Shown here piece after piece: positions 7,983 through 13,491 of a stretch of 64,000 nucleotides of DNA. The notes under the pieces were generated by a model. That model was given only the letters and a program-made list of their open reading frames with translations. It ran no database searches and was not told where the DNA came from. The translations under genes were made by a program, and so were the position numbers. Every line of letters begins with the position of its first letter. Position 1 is the stretch's first letter. Source of the stretch: Actinocatenispora sera (GTDB lineage: Bacteria > Actinomycetota > Actinomycetes > Mycobacteriales > Micromonosporaceae); NCBI RefSeq assembly GCF_018324685.1, contig NZ_AP023354.1, positions 4,402,001 through 4,466,000 of the forward strand, written 5' to 3'.

Positions 7983-8009
7983 GACGGAGGACAACAGCAC
8001 CGGGTCCAG
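7983..8009. repeat. 27-bp imperfect direct repeat, right of IS256 element
   Basis: GACGGAGGACA followed by ACAGCACCGGGTCCAG, the partner of the copy at 6531-6556. Both lie in the same orientation. They may be remains of an older duplicated site that was later separated by the IS. Confidence 0.6.
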
Positions 8010-8334
8010 ATCCGGTGAGAACTTTCTGTACGGGTTCAAGGCGGCCCTGACGGGCCGCGCGCGCCGCCGTTCGGGCCGCGTTCCGGCCGCTCTGCTGGCG
8101 CCCGCGGCCGGAACGCTCCAGGCCCGCGGCAGGCGCGCACACCAACAGGGCCGCCACCCTCGGCAAGTTCACACCGAGAGCGACGGCCTCATCGCACGAA
8201 TCGTGAGCCGCTGGCCGCGCCGGTCACCGCCGGCGCCGGACGGTGGGGGCACGCCGGGCGGGTCGGCTGGGCGGCGGATTGTCGAGCGGTTGCGGTGACG
8301 GCGCCTCCGGCGGGGGCGCTCAGGCTCCGGGATG

Positions 8335-8533
8335 GCTGGGGGCCGTTGGCCGGCCGGCGGGTTGCTGGGTGGTCACCGTCGCCATCCCGTCACCGCCGCC
8401 CCAGGCACAGCCGAGCAGACCGCCGCCGGGGCCGCCAGCGTGGGCGGGCACGTCCAGGCCGTCGGCAGGTGGCGGCCCCGACACCGGCCCGCTCCCCAGA
8501 AGGGTGGGACGACGGCGACGGGATGGCGGAAAC
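8335..8533. repeat. 200-bp direct repeat, copy 1 (upstream of HEPN gene)
   Basis: A GC-rich stretch that recurs at about 9432-9631 in the same orientation, roughly four bases in five identical by eye. The best-conserved blocks are the runs around GCCATCCCGTCACCG, CAGCCGAGCAGACCG, the long block from GGGGCCGCCAGCGTGG through CCAGGCCGTCGGCAGGTGG, and GGGTGGGACGACGGCGACGG. Substitutions are spread over all positions and no shared reading frame looks protein-like. Copy 1 ends about 50 bp before the HEPN start codon. Confidence 0.8.
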
Positions 8534-8581
8534 GTCGCTATTCTGCTGCTAGCTTTTCACGGATAACCCAAAGGGATAAAA

Positions 8582-9376
8582 GTGCCTGATATCGGGAAAT
8601 CTATTAACACTCTAGAGCAATCGCTTCGTACTCTGATTGAGACCGTGTTGTCTCGGGAACTTGGACCGGACTGGGTTGCGAAATGCGGTGTGAGCGAAGA
8701 AAAGGTTTCGAGGTGGGAAGAACGGCGAGACGAGGAACCTAAGCGACGTCCAGGCGGGGAGGTCGATCGTAGGCTCTTGTGGTATTCGGAATTTCATGAC
8801 CTCTACACTCTGATCAATAAAAGCTGGCAGCTGGGATTCAAAGAATGCTTCCAAGATAAGAAACGACTAGAGGTGTATCTGGATAGAATTGGCGCATTTA
8901 GAAATCCAGACGCGCACTCAAGGGATCTGCTTCCATTTGAGGAAAGTCTTGTAGTAGGAATGAGCGGTGAGCTGCGGCAGCAGATTACATTGTATCTTTC
9001 GAAGGGGGCTGGAGGGTTGGAGCGCGAGCACTTCCCGAGGATTGAGTATCTGAGAGACAATTTTGGCAATGAAGGTGGAGACGCGCTCAGTATCGAGACT
9101 GGCCTTACCTTAAGAGCTGGAGACACTCTTCACTTTACTGGACGGGCCTGGGATCCGGATGGAGATATTCCCACATGGGAGGTGTTCGTTAATGGAAGGG
9201 GTGCAGTTTTTACGTCTGAGGGATCTGAGTTCGAATGGGACTTCGCAATCGGAACCAGTCACATTAATGTCAGAGCATCGGTCCTGATCTTCTTAAAGTC
9301 ACCGAAGACTTATCACAAGCATAATTCATTCGACGAAGCGACAACGTTTTACTACAGCATTCTTCCTCCGTCTTAG
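8582..9376 (+). CDS. HEPN-motif protein with Ig/PKD-like C-terminal domain, putative defence effector
   Basis: A 264-residue soluble protein. The N-terminal half is helical. Arg107-Asn-Pro-Asp-Ala-His112 fits the R-x4-6-H motif of HEPN ribonucleases and sits in DRIGAFRNPDAHSRDLLPFE, as in Swt1/abortive-infection-type HEPN proteins. Residues 165-260 look like a beta-sandwich: LTLRAGDTLHFTGRAWDPDG and FEWDFAIG resemble PKD or Ig-like folds, which could act as a sensor. The start is GTG 8582 after AAAGGGAT. Codon use is AT-rich and unlike the genome, showing recent transfer. It is convergent with the TIR gene. RNase activity and antiphage function are inferred, not shown. Confidence 0.65.
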   Translation: MPDIGKSINTLEQSLRTLIETVLSRELGPDWVAKCGVSEEKVSRWEERRDEEPKRRPGGEVDRRLLWYSEFHDLYTLINKSWQLGFKECFQDKKRLEVYLDRIGAFRNPDAHSRDLLPFEESLVVGMSGELRQQITLYLSKGAGGLEREHFPRIEYLRDNFGNEGGDALSIETGLTLRAGDTLHFTGRAWDPDGDIPTWEVFVNGRGAVFTSEGSEFEWDFAIGTSHINVRASVLIFLKSPKTYHKHNSFDEATTFYYSILPPS

Positions 9377-9431
9377 GTTTGTCAGGCTATGCTCTCTGTT
9401 GTCATCGATCTTCCGGGGATTTCGGGGCCCT

Positions 9432-9631
9432 GATGGGCTGCATTGCCAGCCGGAGGGTTGCGGGGTGGTCACCGGCCGCCATCCCGTCACCGCAGCCCCA
9501 GGGACAGCCGAGCAGACCGTCGTCGGGGCCGCCAGCGTGGGCGGGCACGTCCAGGCCGTCGGCAGGTGGCGGCGCCGGCGACGGTCCGCTTCCCGGGGAG
9601 GGTGGGACGACGGCGACGGGAGGGGAAACCT
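9432..9631. repeat. 200-bp direct repeat, copy 2 (between HEPN and TIR genes)
   Basis: Second copy of the GC-rich repeat, offset by about 1097 bp from copy 1. It starts about 55 bp after the HEPN stop codon and ends just before the TIR stop codon, so it fills the convergent gap. It is followed by a T-rich run (CTTTTTGTC) that could end transcription from the HEPN side. Confidence 0.8.
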
Positions 9632-9642
9632 CCGCTTTTTGT

Positions 9643-10452
9643 CTATACGATCTGCTCGCCTTTTATAAATTGTATGAGGTTTAGCTCGGCGGACGGAACT
9701 TCCACGTTTCCCTTGGTTGCGGGGAAACTTACCAGAACGGTGTCGCCGTTAAGCTTCCTAATCACCTGCCCTGTACCGTAGCGTGGATGCTCTGCGAAGG
9801 ATCCGATTGGTGCCAACTTCGAATCGGCAAACTCAATGAGTGATAGTTGTGGCTTTTCTCTTCGGGGAGAGTGCAGAGTGTCCTCGGTTAGCCTTTGAAG
9901 ATCTCTCACTCTAAGCAATATTTCGCGGGTAACGTCATCGGTCGATCGACTGTCTGTCTTACGATGTGGTCTTGTATCGATCTTCCCTAACCTATCTAGG
10001 TACGTTTTCCATACGCGCTCAAATGCGGACTCGAGGCGTCGCGCCTCAAGTGCAAGGTCTCCGCATGACTGGTTCAAAGACACGATTAAACGCAGCATGT
10101 CGTCATGATCGGACGCTTCGGTGGCTTGGAACTGAGTAAGGGGCCCGGTGACATCTGAAGGGCTGACATTGAACAAGACAGGCCGCACTCTTGCATTATC
10201 AAGCGATTTTGCGAGAGCGCCCGCTTCGAAGTTAAGCCACGGCTCTCGGATATTCTCCGGCGTCACACAAAGAATTCCTTGATTCGACTGATCGAGCTTT
10301 TCTCCAATTTCAGTCGCCCATCTCGCACCCTTGTCGATATCTTCGCTTGAAATCCACGGCTCGATTTGTTGTATAACGTCCGGAAGCCAGTCTCGTAGGA
10401 TGCCAGCAATTGACCTGCTTGTAGGTTTTGACCAGCTTATAAATAACTTCAT
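9643..10452 (-). CDS. TIR-domain protein, putative NADase-type defence effector
   Basis: A 269-residue protein. Residues 1-130 form a TIR fold: KLFISWSKPTSRSIAGILRDW (betaA-alphaA), PWISSEDIDKGARW (BB-loop region), GILCVTPENIREPWLNFEAGALAKS. Glu76 in NFEAGAL is at the place of the catalytic Glu of NAD-consuming TIRs. Residues about 130-210 are helical, and the last 55 (HPRYGTGQVIRKLNGDTVLV) look like a small SH3/Tudor-like barrel. Bacterial TIR proteins often deplete NAD or make cyclic ADP-ribose signals in antiphage systems. A strong GGAGGGGAT site precedes the ATG. An IS5-family element ends 26 bp upstream and may have removed the native promoter. Confidence 0.8.
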   Translation of the reverse strand: MKLFISWSKPTSRSIAGILRDWLPDVIQQIEPWISSEDIDKGARWATEIGEKLDQSNQGILCVTPENIREPWLNFEAGALAKSLDNARVRPVLFNVSPSDVTGPLTQFQATEASDHDDMLRLIVSLNQSCGDLALEARRLESAFERVWKTYLDRLGKIDTRPHRKTDSRSTDDVTREILLRVRDLQRLTEDTLHSPRREKPQLSLIEFADSKLAPIGSFAEHPRYGTGQVIRKLNGDTVLVSFPATKGNVEVPSAELNLIQFIKGEQIV

Positions 10453-10572
10453 AGATCCCCTCCGTGAGACGTGCTCAGTGAGCCCTTTTCATCGTGGTGG
10501 GGATGTGTTGGGCCGCTGGGGATCGAGACGGGTTCGTGACCGAGAGGGGCGTGTCGCGGTCGGGGATGTAGC

Positions 10573-10628
10573 GAAGCCCTTGCTATGACGGCGATCGACC
10601 AAGATCTGCTGTCGTCAGCAAGGGCTTC
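10573..10628 (+). promoter_or_regulatory. leader hairpin masking the transposase ribosome site
   Basis: GAAGCCCTTGCT (10573-10584) is perfectly complementary to AGCAAGGGCTTC (10617-10628). The second arm contains the AAGGG Shine-Dalgarno of the transposase ATG at 10632. A transcript entering from outside the element would fold both arms and hide the site. One starting between the arms would not. This resembles fold-back inhibition known for some other insertion sequences. Confidence 0.55.
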
Positions 10629-10631
10629 TTC

Positions 10632-11402
10632 ATGTTGTTTTACCGTGCCGCGCTGCCGTTGTCATCTCAGACCCTGACCTTCGTGTCTGGACTCATCCGC
10701 CGCCATCGTCGGCAACTCGGCTCGCGGTGGCGGGCGCTGGATGCGGGGCAACAGGCGCTGCTGGTGCTGGTGTATCTGCGCAAAGGTGAACCGTTCACGC
10801 AGGTCGGGGCGGGTTTCGAGGTGTCCACAGCCACCTGCTGGCGCTACGTCAACGAGACGGTGGAGCTGCTGGCCGACCGGGCACCGAAGCTGCAGGCGGC
10901 GCTGAAGACCGCGAGGCGGGCCGGCATGGCCTACGTGATCATCGACGGAACCCTGGTCCCGATCGATCGGGTGGCCGCCGACCGGCCGTTCTACTCCGGC
11001 AAGCACCGGATGCACGGGATGAACCTGCAGGTGATCTCGGCACCCGACGGGGCCATCCTGTGGGTGTCGGGTGCGTTGCCCGGCAGCGTGCACGACACCG
11101 CCGCCGCCCGCATCTGGAACATTCTCGCCGCGCTACGCCAGGCCGGGCTGATCGCCCTGGGCGACAAGGGCTATCACGGGATCGGCGAGCCGGTGATCAC
11201 TCCGTACAAGGGCAAGGGTAAACCCGAGTCTCAGAAAGCTGCCAACCGGGCGCACGCGAGGCTGCGTGGCCCCGGCGAACGCGCCAACGCCCAGCTCAAA
11301 ACCTGGCGCATCCTGCGCAAGCTACGCTCCAGCCCCCACCGCGCCGGCCGACTCGCCAAAGCCATCCACGTCCTTCAAGACCACGAACTCGCAGCAGGAT
11401 GA
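10632..11402 (+). CDS. IS5-family transposase (DDE_Tnp_4 type)
   Basis: 256 residues. An N-terminal helix-turn-helix (about 40-75, FTQVGAGFEVSTATCWRYVNE) precedes a DDE core: VIIDGTLVPIDRV (first Asp), LPGSVHDTAAARIW (second Asp region), LIALGDKGYHG, and GPGERANAQLKTWRIL (Glu). The sequence is intact and full length for the small IS5 subgroup. The start codon follows AAGGGCTTCTTC. The C-terminus overlaps the right inverted repeat, as usual for compact elements. Confidence 0.92.
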   Translation: MLFYRAALPLSSQTLTFVSGLIRRHRRQLGSRWRALDAGQQALLVLVYLRKGEPFTQVGAGFEVSTATCWRYVNETVELLADRAPKLQAALKTARRAGMAYVIIDGTLVPIDRVAADRPFYSGKHRMHGMNLQVISAPDGAILWVSGALPGSVHDTAAARIWNILAALRQAGLIALGDKGYHGIGEPVITPYKGKGKPESQKAANRAHARLRGPGERANAQLKTWRILRKLRSSPHRAGRLAKAIHVLQDHELAAG

Positions 11403-11442
11403 AAAAGGCTCAGTATGTCCAATTGCAGTCGCATGCCGGCTA

Positions 11443-12331
11443 AAGGTTGTCCCGTAATGATCTTGATGGGTTGACGCGGAAGGACTTCACGGCCGCGTCG
11501 GGCCGGTCATACGACCATGGTCAGGTTGCGCATCAACGCGATACCGGCGGCGGCGTACCAGACGCCTCGTTGTTTGCGGCGGCAGTCGCGGAGGATCTTC
11601 CAGGACTTCATGTGGGCGAAGCAGTGCTCGACGCGGGCGCGGATACGGCGGTGGACGGTGTTGAGGTCCTGTTTCCACTGCGGCAGCGGCGGTTCACCCT
11701 CGCGCGGCTTGCGGTAGGGCATGATTACCTCCGGGTTGCCCTGGTAGCCGCCGTCGGCCATTACCGCCGCGCCGGCGCACTGTTGGTCGACGCCGGAGTC
11801 GGTGTAGGCGCGGCAGTCGTTGCGGTTGCCGGGCAACGGATCTCCGACCGCGACGGTCAGGCGGGTGTTGGCGTCGATGGCCACTTGCAGGTTGGTGGAG
11901 TACCGGTAGTTCTTCGACCGGGCCGACATGTTCCGGTCGTGGGTGGGCACCAGCGTGCCGTCCACGATCAGGACCGTGTCGGGTCGGTGCCGGCGGCTCT
12001 GGGGCTCCAGTACCAGGTGTGGGGCCAGGTGATCGACGATGCGCCCGGCGGCCGACTTCGATACTCCGAACAGCGGCGCGATCTGCCGCAGCGTCAGGTT
12101 GGTGCGGTAGTAGGTGGCCACCAACAACACCCGGTCGGCCAGCGACAGACCCCACCGGCGGCCAGCGCCGGTCTGCTGTCCGCCGCGACCAGCCACGATG
12201 GCCACCAGCTTGCCGAACTGCCGGGCTGACAGGCCGGTGAACACCGGGATCCACTGCGGCTGATCGGACCTGATCGTCTGCTCCACACCAAGGTCAACGA
12301 CCGAGCGGACCAACGATTACGGGACAACCTT
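11443..12331. mobile_element. IS5-family insertion sequence (second)
   Basis: 889 bp bounded by perfect inverted repeats AAGGTTGTCCCGTAAT (11443-11458) and its complement ending at 12331. The dinucleotide TA flanks both ends (11441-11442 and 12332-12333), consistent with a 2-bp target duplication as in some IS5 subgroups. The sharp ends suggest a recent insertion. Confidence 0.88.
11507..12313 (-). CDS. IS5-family transposase
   Basis: 268 residues on the minus strand. An HTH region (LTLRQIAPLFGVSKSAAGRIVDHL, about 75-98) is followed by the DDE core: VLIVDGTLVPTHDR, VAVGDPLPGNRNDCRAY, VMADGGYQGNPEVI, and VHRRIRARVEHCFAHMKSW with the Glu. The start appears to be TTG at 12313, just inside the right inverted repeat, without a clear ribosome site; a start further in is possible. 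It differs clearly in sequence from the neighbouring IS5-family transposase, so the two are separate insertions. Confidence 0.9.
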   Translation of the reverse strand: MVRSVVDLGVEQTIRSDQPQWIPVFTGLSARQFGKLVAIVAGRGGQQTGAGRRWGLSLADRVLLVATYYRTNLTLRQIAPLFGVSKSAAGRIVDHLAPHLVLEPQSRRHRPDTVLIVDGTLVPTHDRNMSARSKNYRYSTNLQVAIDANTRLTVAVGDPLPGNRNDCRAYTDSGVDQQCAGAAVMADGGYQGNPEVIMPYRKPREGEPPLPQWKQDLNTVHRRIRARVEHCFAHMKSWKILRDCRRKQRGVWYAAAGIALMRNLTMVV

Positions 12332-12333
12332 TA

Positions 12334-12752
12334 GGTGTCTATGGGCCGCATGGACGTCTTTTACCACCGATTCGGGCCCTGTTTGGGTTTGATCGAAGTC
12401 ACTGACCCAACTTGTCCGCACCCAACGTTGGGAAAGGCGCGAGGTCGGAGGGCCGCCGGGACACGACCCGCAACGACTCCACTCTCCCGCCAGGGTCTCG
12501 ACGCGCCATAGCTAACTCATGTTTTTGGATGGGAAGTGACGGGAACCGAGGGCAACCAGAAGGTTCGATGGTTGGCTAACGTCACAGGTGGGGACGGGTA
12601 ACGGGAAGCAGTGGGCAACGCTGAGAGTGAGGATCCGGAAACCGGCAGGTCTTAGTAGAGGCCGCAGACTGCTCGGGCGAGCCGTACTTCTTGTGTCGTG
12701 TTGGAGACACTGAGTGCACTCGGTGTCCTGTTTGGTCGATAGGGTCCGGTCC
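12334..12752. other. island intergenic region, no gene seen
   Basis: About 420 bases between the second IS5-family element and the small membrane protein gene. Reading frames are short and lack ribosome sites. It contains the 12-bp palindrome CCCAACGTTGGG at 12421-12432 and several variants of GGGTAACGGGAA near 12600, but nothing I can identify. It presumably carries the promoter of the next gene. Confidence 0.45.
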
Positions 12753-13133
12753 ATGAAGGGGATCGGGAAGTACTGGGGTTACCTTGTGTTGCTTCTGCTG
12801 ATCACGGCGTGGTGGACGTCTGCGGTCGGTCCGTTGGCCCTAGTCGTGCTGTCGGTGCTGGTCATGGTGTTCTTTCTGTTCAGGGCGCCGGTGTTCTGCT
12901 GTGCGGTAACCCGAGATGGAACGCTGTGCCGGAACAACTCGCGCGGCTTGTTGTTGGGGTGCAGCTATCGGCAGCACAAGCTGCAGAAGCTCAAGATGAC
13001 GGTCATCCCGCACCAGTGGCGTGCGCTGAACCGGGGGCTGTGGGTGTCTCCCAAGGAGGGGCTCGCCACCCTGGTGTCGGTCGGCGGACTCGTGTCGACC
13101 GTGACGAGCTTGGTCATGTTGGCGGCCAGCTGA
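12753..13133 (+). CDS. small membrane protein with Cys/His cluster, island cargo
   Basis: 126 residues (MKGIGKYWGYLVLLLL...). Two adjacent hydrophobic helices (about 8-25 and 27-48) are followed by FCCAVTRDGTLCRN and LLLGCSYRQHK, a set of cysteines and a histidine that could bind a metal, and a final hydrophobic segment near the C-terminus. Proteins of this look are frequent beside integration sites in actinomycete mobile elements, with no known role. An upstream GTG at 12714 would add 13 residues but has a weaker context. It is the last gene before attR. Confidence 0.65.
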   Translation: MKGIGKYWGYLVLLLLITAWWTSAVGPLALVVLSVLVMVFFLFRAPVFCCAVTRDGTLCRNNSRGLLLGCSYRQHKLQKLKMTVIPHQWRALNRGLWVSPKEGLATLVSVGGLVSTVTSLVMLAAS

Positions 13134-13300
13134 CGATGCCTGTGCCCGCGTGGAGTGCCGAGCGCCGCCGCGAGCGAAGGCCCGCGGGCCAGACGTACAG
13201 CAGGGAAGTACAGCAACGAGCCCAGCCAGACGCGACCTGATCATGGCACTACAAGCCGCTGACCAGCGGTGGAGACTGCATCGGACCTCACTGCTTGTAA

Positions 13301-13345
13301 CTGACACGGAAGAGGTCACAGGTTCAATCCCTGTACCGCGCACCA
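13301..13345 (+). repeat. attR: 45-bp copy of the tRNA-Val 3' end
   Basis: Identical to 5527-5571 including the encoded CCA, but without the 5' half of a tRNA, so it is not a functional gene. It marks the right end of the island. Ordinary chromosomal sequence, with a strong terminator, resumes immediately after it. Confidence 0.88.
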
Positions 13346-13352
13346 GCAGGCG

Positions 13353-13387
13353 AACGGCCCGCGACCAGGATCTGGTCGCGGGCCGTT
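13353..13387 (+). terminator. strong intrinsic terminator (probable ancestral tRNA terminator)
   Basis: AACGGCCCGCGACCAG (13353-13368) pairs perfectly with CTGGTCGCGGGCCGTT (13372-13387) around a 3-nt loop and is followed by TTTCTTCG. It lies 8 bp beyond the tRNA 3' copy. Before the island inserted, it would have been the terminator of the tRNA-Gly-Cys-Val operon. Confidence 0.85.
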
Positions 13388-13463
13388 TCTTCGTGCTCGG
13401 GCGGTTTGTGCTCGGGGCGGGACGGGGGTTGCGCGGGACCATAGACTGCGCTCACTCGTATAT

Positions 13464-13479
13464 TTCCAACATGTTGGAA
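13464..13479. promoter_or_regulatory. perfect 16-bp palindromic operator candidate
   Basis: TTCCAACATGTTGGAA is a perfect palindrome. It ends 8 bp before the TTG start of the chitinase-like gene and overlaps its ribosome site GGAAGGTGAG. Binding of a dimeric regulator here would block translation initiation sequences and probably the promoter. No regulator gene is adjacent. Confidence 0.6.
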
Positions 13480-13491
13480 GGTGAGCGTTGA
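13471..13491 (+). CDS. six-codon ORF overlapping the chitinase start
   Basis: ATG at 13471 opens a frame of six codons (MLEGER) closed by TGA at 13489-13491, which overlaps the TTG start at 13488. It lies inside the palindrome, and its own ribosome site is weak. It could be chance, or a start-coupling device; no peptide function is proposed. Confidence 0.25.
   Translation: MLEGER

Larger units (their letters stand above)
7948..8581. other. island intergenic region with hairpin and long repeat
   Basis: No credible gene. It contains the right copy of the short repeat (7983-8009), a perfect 13-bp inverted repeat GCGTTCCGGCCGC (8078-8090) with its complement at 8104-8116 separated by 13 bases, and the first copy of a 200-bp repeat (about 8335-8533). 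Composition switches abruptly from GC-rich to AT-rich near 8530, just before the HEPN gene. The hairpin could terminate transcription leaving the IS256 element. Confidence 0.6.
10478..11413. mobile_element. IS5-family insertion sequence (first)
   Basis: About 936 bp with one transposase. Terminal inverted repeats are imperfect over 22 bp: left GTGAGCCCTTTTCATCGTGG and right (complement) CTGAGCCTTTTTCATCCTGC. No clear target duplication is visible. It sits between the TIR gene and the second IS5-family element. Confidence 0.8.
5572..13345. mobile_element. genomic island integrated in tRNA-Val(GAC)
   Basis: A segment of about 7.8 kb bounded by the tRNA-Val gene and a 45-bp copy of its 3' end. 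Contents in order: integrase remnant next to attL, a small conserved hypothetical, an IS256-family element, a HEPN-motif gene and a TIR gene framed by long repeats, two IS5-family elements, and a small membrane protein beside attR. Base composition is uneven. The two cargo genes are much richer in A+T than anything else in the window, and I saw no GGTACC hexamer inside the island although it is frequent outside. The lost integrase implies the island is no longer mobile by itself. Confidence 0.85.

Noticed and set aside
8335-9631. Retron or other reverse-transcriptase system based on the repeated non-coding DNA
   Set aside because: No reverse transcriptase gene is found anywhere in the window.
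9643-10452. Thoeris defence system
   Set aside because: A TIR protein is present, but there is no ThsA-type NAD-hydrolysing partner (SIR2/SLOG) in the island.
13301-13345. Second tRNA-Val gene
   Set aside because: Only the 3' half from the anticodon loop is present; the D-arm and 5' acceptor strand are missing. It is the attR copy.
5572-13345. Prophage
   Set aside because: No capsid, terminase, tail, lysis or replication genes are present between the att sites; only integrase debris, insertion sequences and cargo.
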